A DNA stretch of 58,452 nt, taken from positions 1-58,452 of the forward strand of contig JAOMKM010000006.1 in the NCBI GenBank assembly GCA_028351715.1. Direction: 5' to 3'. This stretch comes from Methylophilaceae bacterium (GTDB lineage Bacteria; Pseudomonadota; Gammaproteobacteria; Burkholderiales; Methylophilaceae). The notes beneath the pieces are model-generated. The model saw only the letters and a program-made list of their open reading frames with translations. It had not been told where the DNA came from and ran no database searches. How positions within the stretch are numbered: position 1 is the first letter of the stretch; each line of letters opens with the position of its first letter. Below are positions 1 through 8,520 of the stretch, piece by piece. The translations under genes and the position numbers were made by a program.

Positions 1-383
1 TCAGAAAAGATTATAGAATTTCTATTGCATAAAGCTCCAACTGCAGCAAGATTTGCCATATAGCCTGTAGAAAAAAATAAGCTCTTTTCCATCCGTATCA
101 TTTTAGCCGCCTCTATCTCTAGCTTATTATGAGGGTCAAAGTGGCCTGATAAAAGATGGGATGCTCCAGATCCATTGCCATATTTTTTAACAGAATTAAT
201 AATGGAGGATTTAACAATTTTATTCTGAGAGATTCCAAGATAATCATTACTTGAAAAATTAAGCAGCCAATTTCCATCAACAAGAACTCTTGAATTATTG
301 ACTGCTTCTATATTAATTCTTGATCTTAATAATTCGGCATCCCTTAAATGATCTAATTCCGCACTAATTTCATCTATTAACAT
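1..383 (-). CDS. bioF: 8-amino-7-oxononanoate synthase, N-terminal part (cut by window edge)
   Basis: This PLP enzyme condenses pimeloyl-ACP/CoA with alanine in biotin synthesis. About 127 N-terminal codons are visible. They contain the family's substrate-binding region NFSSNDYLG and the GSGASHLLSG motif, followed by the start of the PLP-fold core (FFSTGYMANLAAV). The start ATG (complement of 381-383) lies 3 bases after the bioB stop, so the two genes form a bioB-bioF operon on the minus strand. The C-terminal part with the PLP lysine lies outside the window. The family is clear from the motifs; nothing looks degraded. Confidence 0.93.
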   Translation of the reverse strand, partial: MLIDEISAELDHLRDAELLRSRINIEAVNNSRVLVDGNWLLNFSSNDYLGISQNKIVKSSIINSVKKYGNGSGASHLLSGHFDPHNKLEIEAAKMIRMEKSLFFSTGYMANLAAVGALCNRNSIIFS

Positions 384-386
384 TTA

Positions 387-1391
387 TTAAATCGTTTTAA
401 GATTAAGTCTTTTAAACAATAATTGATCTTTTTCAATATTAGGGTTGCCTGTTGTTAAGAGCTCTTCACCATAAAAAATAGAATTAGCTCCAGCGAAGAA
501 TGCTAATGACTGAATTCCGTCGTCCATTACTTCTCTTCCAGCTGATAAACGAACAAAGCTATTAGGCATTGTAATTCGAGCAACGGAAATTGTCCTAACG
601 AAATCTAGATGATCAAATGGTTCGACCCCCATGAGAGGTGTACCCTCAACCTGTGTTAATAAATTAATTGGCACACTTTCAGGTTGCTCTTCCATATTGG
701 CTAATTGTGAAATTAATCCAATTCTGTCATCAAGGCTTTCACCAAGACCAACAATACCTCCGCAACATACATGGATGTCTGCATTTCTAACATTTTCTAG
801 GGTATCAAGTCTGTCTTGATAGGTCCTAGTAGAAATAATATCGCCATAGAACTCAGGAGAGGTATCTAGATTATGATTATAATAATCTAGGCCAGCGTCC
901 TTCAATTGTTCCGCCTGATCAAGGTTTAGCATACCCAATGTTGCGCAGGTTTCCAGCCCTAATGCTTTAACAGAAACTACCATTTCTTTTACAAGATCAA
1001 GATCTTTTTGTTTTGGCTTTCTCCATGCAGCCCCCATACAAAAACGAGATGCACCAGCATTTTTTGCAGCCTTTGCGGATTTGATTACTTCATCAACTGA
1101 TAATATTGGAGTATTTTCAACTTCTGTCGAGAATCTTGCTGATTGTGGACAGTAGCCACAATCCTCCGAGCATCCACCGGTCTTTATTGAAAGAAGAGTG
1201 CTTAACTGAACCGCATTAGGGTCAAAATTTTCCCTATGAACCTTATGAGCCTTAAAAATTAGGTCATTAAAGGGGAGGTTAAATAAATCTGATATTGCTA
1301 CTTTACTCCACCTATCACTTACTTCTGCTGAATTATTTTTTTTGACAAAATGAATAGTTTCTTCATGTGCATCAACATTAGACTGTGTCAT
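387..1391 (-). CDS. bioB: Biotin synthase (radical SAM)
   Basis: BioB inserts sulfur into dethiobiotin, the last step of biotin synthesis, using a radical-SAM 4Fe-4S cluster and a sacrificial 2Fe-2S cluster. The CxxxCxxC motif is at C74, C78 and C81 ([11 protein letters not shown]). Further conserved blocks are [17 protein letters not shown] and [10 protein letters not shown]. The 334-residue protein carries about 20 extra N-terminal residues compared with E. coli BioB. A good Shine-Dalgarno (AGGGG, complement of 1397-1401) sits 5 bases before the ATG and supports this start. It is first in a bioB-bioF operon and divergent from trmL. Confidence 0.97.
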   Translation of the reverse strand: MTQSNVDAHEETIHFVKKNNSAEVSDRWSKVAISDLFNLPFNDLIFKAHKVHRENFDPNAVQLSTLLSIKTGGCSEDCGYCPQSARFSTEVENTPILSVDEVIKSAKAAKNAGASRFCMGAAWRKPKQKDLDLVKEMVVSVKALGLETCATLGMLNLDQAEQLKDAGLDYYNHNLDTSPEFYGDIISTRTYQDRLDTLENVRNADIHVCCGGIVGLGESLDDRIGLISQLANMEEQPESVPINLLTQVEGTPLMGVEPFDHLDFVRTISVARITMPNSFVRLSAGREVMDDGIQSLAFFAGANSIFYGEELLTTGNPNIEKDQLLFKRLNLKTI

Positions 1392-1492
1392 ATTAACCCC
1401 TAAATAATTGATTTTATTATTATAATTAATATATAATTAAGTTGTTAAGTAATATTACACTAATTTTAAACAACTGTATAAAATTTAATCAT

Positions 1493-1957
1493 ATGTTTAA
1501 TATCGTTTTATTTGAACCTGAAATACCTCCCAATACAGGAAATATAATAAGGCTTTGCGTTAATACAAATGCAAACCTTCATCTTATTAAACCTTTGGGT
1601 TTTAATCTAGATGAAAAACAAGTAAAACGTGCTGGTCTAGATTATCATGAAATGGCACATATTACTGTCCATGAAAGTTACCAGGAATGCTTTAATTCTC
1701 TCAAAGGAAATAGAATATTTGCGGTTTCAACAAAAGCATCAAAGCTTTACCATGAAACAAGTTTCATACCAGGGGACATTTTACTTTTTGGGCCAGAAAC
1801 TCGAGGTCTCCCAAGGGAGATATTAACCAATCCAGCAAATTTCATGAATATACGTATACCGATGGTAAAGAATAATCGTAGTTTAAATTTATCCAATTCA
1901 GTTGCAGTAATTCTATATGAAGCATGGCGACAAAATAATTTTGACGAAAGAATCTAA
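1493..1957 (+). CDS. trmL: tRNA (cytidine/uridine-2'-O-)-methyltransferase TrmL
   Basis: This SPOUT-class enzyme 2'-O-methylates the wobble nucleotide (34) of tRNA-Leu isoacceptors. The start at 1493 gives 154 residues, close to the 157 of E. coli TrmL. It begins MFNIVLFEPEIPPNTGNI, the canonical N-terminus, so an upstream in-frame TTG at 1442 is rejected. The SAM-knot motifs GPETRGLP and SLNLSNSVAV are present. No Shine-Dalgarno is visible before the ATG, and an AT-rich -10-like TATAAA lies only about 10 bases upstream. The stop overlaps the convergent gpsA stop by 4 bases. The only tRNA in the window is a Leu(CAA) tRNA, a likely substrate type. Confidence 0.93.
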   Translation: MFNIVLFEPEIPPNTGNIIRLCVNTNANLHLIKPLGFNLDEKQVKRAGLDYHEMAHITVHESYQECFNSLKGNRIFAVSTKASKLYHETSFIPGDILLFGPETRGLPREILTNPANFMNIRIPMVKNNRSLNLSNSVAVILYEAWRQNNFDERI

Positions 1958-2955
1958 TTCTCTTGTTTTATAGATCTGCCTAGTAAATCGAGCACTGCTT
2001 CACGTGGTGACTTTCCTTTATGTATAACAGCATTTACCTCCTGAGTGATCGGCATCTCAATCCCTAATTGCTTACTTCTTCCAATTACTTCAGCAGCAGT
2101 AAATACACCTTCAGCAACATGACCAAGACCATTTAATATCTCTTCAAGAGCCTGTCCTTTGGCTAATCGGACTCCAACTTCCCTATTTCGAGAGTATTCT
2201 CCAGTACATGTAAGAACTAAATCACCAGCACCCGCCAATCCATTAAAGGTTTCTGGCTTAGCACCTAACGCAACTCCAAACCTACTAATTTCTGTTAACC
2301 CTCTTGTTATAAGAGCGGCTCTTGCGTTATTACCAAAACCCATTCCGTCTGAAATACCTGAGGCAATTGCAATAACATTTTTTAATGCACCGCCTACAGA
2401 AACTCCAACCAGATCATTACTTGTATAAATCCTCATATTACTATGATGAAATAATGTGGCAGCAATAGATGATAGTCGATCATTAGTTGATGCTATAGTT
2501 ACCGCAGTTGGTAGTGATCTAACAAGCTCTGCAGCAAAACTAGGTCCTGAAATCACACCAAAATGACGATCATTATTAGTATTTGAGTCGCCTAGCACGT
2601 CAATTGCAACTTCATGTGGTAAATTTGCAGTACCTTTTTCAAGTCCTTTATTTGCCCAAATAATGGGGATTTCTTTATTTATTTTTTGAATATAATCAAG
2701 AATAGACCTAAAGCCTGAGGTAGGAACTACCGATATTATTATTTCAGCACTCTCAATAGCCAAATCTAAATTATTTTCTAATGAAAGATTTTTTGGAAAA
2801 GTAAAATCACCTAGGTAAAGAGGATTAGCTCTTGATTTCTCCATTCCAGATACATGGCTTGAATCTCTTGCCCATAAAATTACATTATGTTTCTTCGCTA
2901 TATGTATGGCTAGAGCAGTTCCCCAGGCACCCGCTCCAAGAACGCAAACATTCAT
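1954..2955 (-). CDS. gpsA: Glycerol-3-phosphate dehydrogenase [NAD(P)+]
   Basis: GpsA makes sn-glycerol-3-phosphate from dihydroxyacetone phosphate for phospholipid synthesis. The Rossmann motif GAGAWGTALA is at residues 7-16. The catalytic-lysine region GVSVGGALKNVIAIASG and the substrate block NARAALITRGL follow. Length (333) is normal. It is the last gene of the minus-strand run rhodanese-grxC-secB-SH3-gpsA, starting 3 bases after the SH3 gene, an arrangement common in Betaproteobacteria. Confidence 0.97.
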   Translation of the reverse strand: MNVCVLGAGAWGTALAIHIAKKHNVILWARDSSHVSGMEKSRANPLYLGDFTFPKNLSLENNLDLAIESAEIIISVVPTSGFRSILDYIQKINKEIPIIWANKGLEKGTANLPHEVAIDVLGDSNTNNDRHFGVISGPSFAAELVRSLPTAVTIASTNDRLSSIAATLFHHSNMRIYTSNDLVGVSVGGALKNVIAIASGISDGMGFGNNARAALITRGLTEISRFGVALGAKPETFNGLAGAGDLVLTCTGEYSRNREVGVRLAKGQALEEILNGLGHVAEGVFTAAEVIGRSKQLGIEMPITQEVNAVIHKGKSPREAVLDLLGRSIKQEN

Positions 2956-2958
2956 GAA

Positions 2959-3420
2959 CTAGACACCCCAAATATCGTTCGAAGAGACGAAGCCTTTTAA
3001 GTCGTTTAATTCAGATTTAACATTAGCCCAACCATCTGTCACTAGTGGTGAAGAGAGTTTAAGCACAACTCTATCTTCAACATCAGCCAATCTATTACTA
3101 TTTGATGAGGCTTCATTGTAAATAGGGACTCCGACCCTTATTGTCATTACTGTTCTTTTGGTGCTAGTATCAGCTTTTTTAATCCAGTTAATCTTACCTT
3201 CATGATCTCTAACTTTCAGCCATTCCTTTAGCTTTACTATAACTAATAATGGATAGCCTTCAGTAATAATTAACTTTTTTTTTGTAGCTTCAGATGGACC
3301 TTCATATAAAATTGCTTTTTTTTCTTTAACTGATACAAAATCTGTCGCTAAAACATTATGTGAGATAAAAAAACACAATAAAATGAAGAGAAAAAATTTA
3401 CGACAGTAATTAATTAGCAT
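2959..3420 (-). CDS. Secreted bacterial SH3-domain protein
   Basis: This is a 153-residue protein with a clear signal peptide (hydrophobic LFILLCFFISHNVLA, probable cleavage after ALA-T). The mature part resembles two bacterial SH3-like repeats (…YEGPSEATKKKLI…, …YNEASSNSNRLADV…). Such proteins are thought to bind peptidoglycan or aid envelope assembly, but no enzyme activity can be assigned. I chose the ATG at 3420, which overlaps the secB end by 11 bases. A longer reading frame to 3474 would run into secB and lacks the signal peptide at its N-terminus. Position between secB and gpsA is typical for Betaproteobacteria. Confidence 0.82.
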   Translation of the reverse strand: MLINYCRKFFLFILLCFFISHNVLATDFVSVKEKKAILYEGPSEATKKKLIITEGYPLLVIVKLKEWLKVRDHEGKINWIKKADTSTKRTVMTIRVGVPIYNEASSNSNRLADVEDRVVLKLSSPLVTDGWANVKSELNDLKGFVSSNDIWGV

Positions 3421-3949
3421 TACCTGTGTTTCCAGCTGCCTGATCTTCTTTTTGTTGCATGTAAAGTGCCTCAAAATTGATTGGATTTAACAGGACAGAT
3501 GAAAATCCAGCCTTAACAACTAAATCAGAGATTGCTTCCCTAGCATAGGGGAATAATATATTGGGACATGTTATTGCTAGGACCATCTCAATACCCTCCT
3601 CAGGAACATTCTTGAGTGCAAAAATACCAGCCTGTGTAACATCTATTAGAAATGCTGTTTGTTCACCTTGCTTCGCTTTAACTGTAACCTGTAATGAAAC
3701 CTGGTAGTAACCATCAGATACAGGTACGGCTGAATTATTTAATTCAATATCAATCAAAGGCGCATCATGAATTGTAAATATCTCTGGGGCATTAGGTACC
3801 TCAACAGATACATCTCTTAAGAAAAGCTTTTCAATACCAAAACCAGGGCCTTGGTTCTTTGACTGATCTTCTGCTGCTGCCGCAGAGGATTTCTTAGTCT
3901 TTGCTGATGCTTTTGCTGCTTTCTTTTGATTCTTTTTATCTTCTGCCAT
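3410..3949 (-). CDS. secB: Protein-export chaperone SecB, with basic N-terminal extension
   Basis: SecB is a tetrameric cytosolic chaperone that keeps preproteins unfolded and hands them to SecA. The core (from FGIEKLFLRDVSVEVPNAPE) includes the hallmark PNAP motif, VTQAGIFAL and the CPNILFPYAREAISDL block. At 179 residues it is longer than the usual ~155. The excess is a Lys/Ala/Ser-rich N-terminal tail of about 30 residues before the SecB fold. The ATG at 3949 is the only obvious start for that tail. The gene follows grxC after 92 bases and precedes the SH3 gene with an overlap. Confidence 0.96.
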   Translation of the reverse strand: MAEDKKNQKKAAKASAKTKKSSAAAAEDQSKNQGPGFGIEKLFLRDVSVEVPNAPEIFTIHDAPLIDIELNNSAVPVSDGYYQVSLQVTVKAKQGEQTAFLIDVTQAGIFALKNVPEEGIEMVLAITCPNILFPYAREAISDLVVKAGFSSVLLNPINFEALYMQQKEDQAAGNTGNAN

Positions 3950-4041
3950 TTTTAGTCCACTTTTTATTGTTAAAATAATATTTGCTAGTAAGCTATTCTA
4001 TCTTTTAATCATGAAAGTATGAACCTAAATTCTTGAATAAA

Positions 4042-4299
4042 TTAAATATCTAGTAACTTATCTAACTCACCAGTATTGTCTAATTTTCTTAGCTCATCAA
4101 ATCCACCTATATATTTTTGATTTATATATATTTGAGGCACCGTTCTTTTTCCTGTCATTTCCATCATTTTAGTTAATTCTTCTGGATATTTATCAATATA
4201 AATTTTTTCTGATATATCTAATCCTTTACTTTTAAGTAACCTCTCTGCACTAGAGCAATAAGGACAAAATTGACTTGTATACATAATAATATTATTCAT
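4042..4299 (-). CDS. grxC: Glutaredoxin 3
   Basis: This small cytosolic dithiol glutaredoxin reduces disulfides using glutathione. The active site CPYC is at C12-C15, the cis-proline region is TVPQIYINQ, and the GSH-binding IGGFDEL follows. Length (85) equals that of typical GrxC. It starts 3 bases after the upstream rhodanese gene and belongs to the rhodanese-grxC-secB unit. Confidence 0.96.
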   Translation of the reverse strand: MNNIIMYTSQFCPYCSSAERLLKSKGLDISEKIYIDKYPEELTKMMEMTGKRTVPQIYINQKYIGGFDELRKLDNTGELDKLLDI

Positions 4300-4302
4300 A
4301 AA

Positions 4303-4713
4303 TTATTTATTAGTAACTGGAAGTTGCTCATTAATCCAAGCATTTAGTCCACCCTCTATACTAACCACATTATCTAGTCCCAACTTAATTAGTATTTTAA
4401 CTGCCTGCTCTGATCTAATACCCTTTTGGCAATAAACAACAATTAGTTTTTTTGAATGCCTCTTAATCATATTAATTTTTTCAGGGATTTCTTCTAACTT
4501 AATACTAGTGGCATTTTGAAGGTGACCTAACTTAAAGTCTTTCTCTCCCCGAACATCAATCAAAAATGAAGGCTGTCGGTTCATCATTAATACTGAATTC
4601 CTAGGTGTAATTGTTTTACTTCTCCCTCCAGATAAGATATTTGGGAAAATTAGTAAAAGCCCAGATAAAATTACAAGAATAATTAAAAAAATACTGTTGA
4701 GAAGAAAGTCCAA
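4303..4713 (-). CDS. Membrane-anchored rhodanese-like sulfurtransferase
   Basis: The 136-residue protein has one N-terminal transmembrane helix (about residues 4-24) and a single rhodanese domain. The active-site loop is CQKGIRS around residue 95, with the catalytic cysteine first. The fold marker FLIDVRGEKDF lies near residue 52. Its physiological sulfur acceptor is unknown. It heads the minus-strand run into grxC and secB, as in many Beta- and Gammaproteobacteria, and is divergent from gpmI. Confidence 0.92.
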   Translation of the reverse strand: MDFLLNSIFLIILVILSGLLLIFPNILSGGRSKTITPRNSVLMMNRQPSFLIDVRGEKDFKLGHLQNATSIKLEEIPEKINMIKRHSKKLIVVYCQKGIRSEQAVKILIKLGLDNVVSIEGGLNAWINEQLPVTNK

Positions 4714-4776
4714 TGATAAATCCTTTGATAAAGAAAACTATTAATTATTAGTCGTGGTTAAATTTAAAACAGGCAT

Positions 4777-4782
4777 TATAAT
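4777..4782 (+). promoter_or_regulatory. Possible -10 element upstream of gpmI
   Basis: A perfect TATAAT lies 38 bases before the gpmI ATG in the 106-base divergent spacer between the rhodanese gene and gpmI. No good -35 is found; the best is TGGTTA at 4755-4760 with a 16-base spacer. In such AT-rich DNA a chance match is likely enough that this is only a suggestion. Confidence 0.35.
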
Positions 4783-4819
4783 TAAGGTAACAAAAATTTA
4801 AAGCAAATATTATAACTCA

Positions 4820-6361
4820 ATGCAAAATAACCCGATAGTACTCTTAATATTAGATGGATTTGGGCACAATGAAGACAAAAAACATAATGCAGTCCTTCAG
4901 GCTAATACTCCAAATCTAGATGAATTGAAAAAAACGAATCCTCATACGCTTATTAATGCTTCTGAATCCGAAGTAGGTCTTCCTGTTGGCCAGATGGGTA
5001 ACTCAGAAGTTGGGCACTTAAATATTGGTTCAGGTCGAGTTATCCTACAGGATTTAGAGAGGATAAATAATAGTATTAAATCAAATGAAATTTTTAAACA
5101 CCCAGAATTAATTAAAAAATTTAATAACCTATCCTTAAAAAATAATTCACTTCATCTCTTGGGACTATTATCAGATGGTGGCGTGCATAGTTACATTAAT
5201 CATTATGAAGCTATATTAAAAATGGCTAAAAAACAAAATGTAAAAAAAGTTTATATTCATGTCTTTTTGGATGGAAGAGATACACCACCAAAAAGTGCTA
5301 AAAAATATATAGCGCTGTTAGAGAGCTACTGTGAAAAAAATTCTATAGGTAAAATAATCTCAGTATGTGGGCGGTTTTATGCGATGGACCGAGATAAAAG
5401 ATGGGAGAGAACAGAGGCAGCCTATGATCTTATTATTAATTCTAAACCTAAATTTTTTGCCGACAGCCCTATGGAGTCGATCGAATTAGCTTACAAGAGA
5501 GATGAAACAGACGAATTTATATCTCCTACTATCATTCAATCTGATAATTCAAAAATTCAAATACAAGAAAATGACTGTATTGTCTTTATGAATTTTAGGT
5601 CTGATAGAGCCAGACAGATCACAGATGCAATTCTTAACGATAATTTTGATGACTTTCAAAGAAGTAGACGAGTAAAAAATCTTACCTACTTCACCCTTAC
5701 AGACTATGATAAAAATCAAAAAAAGGCTATTCCAATATTTCCATCAATTGAAGTTAAAAATACATTAGGAGAGTTCATTTCAACCTTAGGAAAAACCCAA
5801 CTACGTATTGCTGAAACTGAAAAATATCCTCACGTAACCTTTTTCTTTAATGGTGGAGAAGAGCGACTTTATGATGGGGAAGATAGGATACTAGTAAATT
5901 CACCAAAGGTGGAAACTTATGACTTAATGCCAGAAATGAGCGCATATGAACTTACAGAGAAGCTGGCTAAAGCAATTAAATCAAGAAAATATGACCTTAT
6001 AATTTGCAACTATGCGAATGGAGATATGGTTGGACATACTGGTATTTTAAGTGCAGCAATAAAAGCAGTAGAAACTCTTGATGATTGCGTAGGAAAAGTT
6101 TCCGAAGCTATTAGAGGCGTTGATGGTCATCTTATAATCACTGCTGACCATGGAAATGCAGAGCTCATGATAGATGAAATTAATCAACAAGCACACACAC
6201 AACATACTACAAACCTGGTACCGCTAATCTATATGGGTAGAAAATCAAATTTAAAGAGCGGTGGTAAGCTATCAGATATTGCGCCGACAATATTACATAT
6301 AATGGGTGAAAAAAAACCAAATGAAATGACCGGAATAAGCCTAATAAATTTTGATGAATAA
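4820..6361 (+). CDS. gpmI: 2,3-bisphosphoglycerate-independent phosphoglycerate mutase
   Basis: GpmI interconverts 3- and 2-phosphoglycerate in glycolysis/gluconeogenesis using two Mn2+ ions. Alkaline-phosphatase-superfamily motifs are intact: LDGFGHN at the N-terminus, the phosphoserine loop GNSEVGHLNIG (Ser near residue 63), DGRDTPP, FNFRSDRARQ-type block, and the metal site TADHGNAE. Length (513) is standard. The last 8 bases overlap envC, so the two are probably translationally coupled. Confidence 0.97.
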   Translation: MQNNPIVLLILDGFGHNEDKKHNAVLQANTPNLDELKKTNPHTLINASESEVGLPVGQMGNSEVGHLNIGSGRVILQDLERINNSIKSNEIFKHPELIKKFNNLSLKNNSLHLLGLLSDGGVHSYINHYEAILKMAKKQNVKKVYIHVFLDGRDTPPKSAKKYIALLESYCEKNSIGKIISVCGRFYAMDRDKRWERTEAAYDLIINSKPKFFADSPMESIELAYKRDETDEFISPTIIQSDNSKIQIQENDCIVFMNFRSDRARQITDAILNDNFDDFQRSRRVKNLTYFTLTDYDKNQKKAIPIFPSIEVKNTLGEFISTLGKTQLRIAETEKYPHVTFFFNGGEERLYDGEDRILVNSPKVETYDLMPEMSAYELTEKLAKAIKSRKYDLIICNYANGDMVGHTGILSAAIKAVETLDDCVGKVSEAIRGVDGHLIITADHGNAELMIDEINQQAHTQHTTNLVPLIYMGRKSNLKSGGKLSDIAPTILHIMGEKKPNEMTGISLINFDE

Positions 6362-7568
6362 AAGTACTATTAAACTCCAAGCTATAATTTTGATAGCAAT
6401 AATTTTTCTACAACTATATCCAAATATTGGGCTAGCTGATAATTCAGTATCAATTAAAAAAGATGATCTAGTTGAGATTAAGAAAAATATTGACGTTATC
6501 AATAAAAAAATTAAAAAAAATACTGAAGTAAAAAAAACGTTAACTAAAGAACTTAAGAAAGAAGAAAAAAAAATTAGTGGTACAAAAAAAGAAATTTATC
6601 AAATTAAAAAAAAGGTTAAAAAAAATTCAAGGAATCTAAGTAAACTTAAGAAAAAACTAAGAGCACTTAATAAGGAGATTAAAGAAAGAAAGGAAATTTT
6701 ATCTCAACATTTTTATAGGACATATACTCAGGGGGATCCAACTCAAATTCAAATGATAATTGAAGGGTCAAACCCAAACAAAATTTCACGTGATATTGAA
6801 TATATTCGGTTATTTACTCTATCGCAAAATAAAAATATTAATGAAATAAGAAAGAAATATAAGGAGCTAGATAAGAACAAAAAAAAGGCAAATTCAACAT
6901 TAAAAAAAGTTGTTTCACTTAAAAAAAGTAAAGAAAAAAAAGCTAAGCAACTAATTAAGCAGAAAAAATCAAAGTCTAAAATTTTAAAGAAAATTAACAA
7001 TAAAATAACAACCCAAAAAAAAATAAAAACAAAACTGATCAGTGATGAAAAAAAACTTACAAACCTTATTACTAATTTAATTGATAAATCAATTGAAAAT
7101 GATAAAAGAAAAAAAATTCAAAATAAGGCAAACGTTGATAAAAAAATTATTCCGTACCAAAAGTTTGATGGCATTAATTTTAAAAAACTTAAAAGAAAAT
7201 TAAAGTTACCTGTTGTTGGAAAGGTAATTTATAAATTTGGTAAAAAAAGACCAACAACTGGAACACGCTGGAAAGGTATATTTATTAAAGCAAAAGAAGG
7301 TAATGAGGTTTATGCAGTTGCTAAAGGTCAAATTGTTTTTTCAGATTGGTTACCGGGCTATGGAAATATTATTATTATTAATCACGGTAAAGGCTATATG
7401 AGCCTTTATGGTAATAATCAATCATTACTTAAACAATCTAATGAAATTGTTAAAAGTGGCGAAGCTATAGCAATAGTAGGTAATAGTGGTGGTAATAAAT
7501 CCAATGGAGTTTATTACGAACTTAGAAGAAATAGTAAGCCGTTCAATCCTCTTAGCTGGACAAAGTAA
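6354..7568 (+). CDS. envC: EnvC-type murein hydrolase activator (degenerate LytM domain)
   Basis: This periplasmic coiled-coil protein probably activates cell-separation amidases at the division septum. The ATG at 6354 gives 404 residues: a signal peptide (to about residue 29), a very long and exceptionally lysine-rich coiled coil (residues ~35-265), and a C-terminal M23/LytM domain from about residue 285. The M23 zinc ligands are not conserved: WKGIFIKA stands where HxxxD is expected, and YYELR replaces the HxH segment. That fits EnvC family members, which bind amidases but do not cut. In many relatives ctpA follows directly; here ctpA lies about 48 kb away. Confidence 0.85.
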   Translation: MNKSTIKLQAIILIAIIFLQLYPNIGLADNSVSIKKDDLVEIKKNIDVINKKIKKNTEVKKTLTKELKKEEKKISGTKKEIYQIKKKVKKNSRNLSKLKKKLRALNKEIKERKEILSQHFYRTYTQGDPTQIQMIIEGSNPNKISRDIEYIRLFTLSQNKNINEIRKKYKELDKNKKKANSTLKKVVSLKKSKEKKAKQLIKQKKSKSKILKKINNKITTQKKIKTKLISDEKKLTNLITNLIDKSIENDKRKKIQNKANVDKKIIPYQKFDGINFKKLKRKLKLPVVGKVIYKFGKKRPTTGTRWKGIFIKAKEGNEVYAVAKGQIVFSDWLPGYGNIIIINHGKGYMSLYGNNQSLLKQSNEIVKSGEAIAIVGNSGGNKSNGVYYELRRNSKPFNPLSWTK

Positions 7569-7579
7569 TCTTTACTAAC

Positions 7580-8014
7580 TTAATCACCAATATAATGTAT
7601 GTTAACTTTTCTAGAAAAATTATGTAGTCTGTGTTCAAAAATAAAAATTCCTTGCCATTGTCCAAGTAATAATTTTTCATTCTTGATTGGAATTGATAAA
7701 CAAGTCTGAGTTAATGCTGTTCTAATATGTGCGGGCATATCATCTTTCCCTTCTGCTGTATGAATGAATAGTTGGTCCCCATCTGGCACCAATCTATTAA
7801 AAAAGCTATTTAAGTCCACTAAAACATCCGAGTCATAGTTTTCATTAATTAATAAGCTTGCTGAAGTATGTAAAATTTGTAACGTTAATAATCCATTTAA
7901 AATATCATAGTTACCTATCCAGCTTTCTATATCAGAAGTAATATCGTATAAATTACGGCCGTCTGTTTGCTTATTTAGCTCTCCAAACAGCTGCTTAATT
8001 GGCTTATTATTCAT
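7580..8014 (-). CDS. yjbQ: YjbQ family protein (UPF0047)
   Basis: This 144-residue protein belongs to the YjbQ/UPF0047 family. Members show weak thiamine-phosphate-synthase activity in vitro, but their true role is unsettled. Conserved motifs are LHTSASLLINENYD, HIRTALTQTCLSIPI and LGQWQGIFIFEHR. It ends 11 bases from the convergent envC stop and follows lspA on the same strand with a 44-base gap, so it may be the tail of the murJ-ribF-ileS-lspA unit. Confidence 0.92.
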   Translation of the reverse strand: MNNKPIKQLFGELNKQTDGRNLYDITSDIESWIGNYDILNGLLTLQILHTSASLLINENYDSDVLVDLNSFFNRLVPDGDQLFIHTAEGKDDMPAHIRTALTQTCLSIPIKNEKLLLGQWQGIFIFEHRLHNFSRKVNIHYIGD

Positions 8015-8058
8015 CAGATTATTTATTACTTATAGTTACTTGGGTAATTTTATTAAAA

Positions 8059-8520
8059 TTAAACATAATTCTTTCTTCTATACATATCATAAATAAGAAG
8101 TCCTGCACCAACACATATTGCGCTGTCTGCAATATTAAAGGCTGGCCAATACCAGCCATTAATATGAAGATAAATAAAATCTATAACGTAACCCAGCCTA
8201 ATTCGATCAATTAAATTTCCTAATGCTCCCCCCAAAATTAATAGCAAGCTTAGAGAGATTATTGGCATATGTTTATTTTTCATCAGCATAAATATAATCC
8301 ATACGACTGCAATTAATGTTATAAAAATTAGAAAATATCGTTGCCACCCTCCCGCATTATGAAGAAAACTAAATGCTGCCCCAGTATTATGAAAGTTAAC
8401 AAGTTTGAAAAATGAGGATATTTCAATATAACTCTCGTAAGGTATATAAGATGTTACGAGTAACTTAGTGGCTTGATCTAAAATGAGTATAAAAATACTC
8501 ATTAGAATAAATTTACGCAT
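8059..8520 (-). CDS. lspA: Lipoprotein signal peptidase II
   Basis: LspA is an inner-membrane aspartyl protease that removes signal peptides from prolipoproteins. The 153-residue protein has four hydrophobic helices. The conserved blocks NTGAAFSFL, GGALGNLIDRI and FNIADSAI are visible; the two catalytic aspartates lie in the NLIDR…YVIDF region and NIADS. It overlaps the end of ileS by 8 bases, the classical ileS-lspA arrangement. The fkpB/ispH genes that often follow are absent here. Confidence 0.97.
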   Translation of the reverse strand: MRKFILMSIFILILDQATKLLVTSYIPYESYIEISSFFKLVNFHNTGAAFSFLHNAGGWQRYFLIFITLIAVVWIIFMLMKNKHMPIISLSLLLILGGALGNLIDRIRLGYVIDFIYLHINGWYWPAFNIADSAICVGAGLLIYDMYRRKNYV

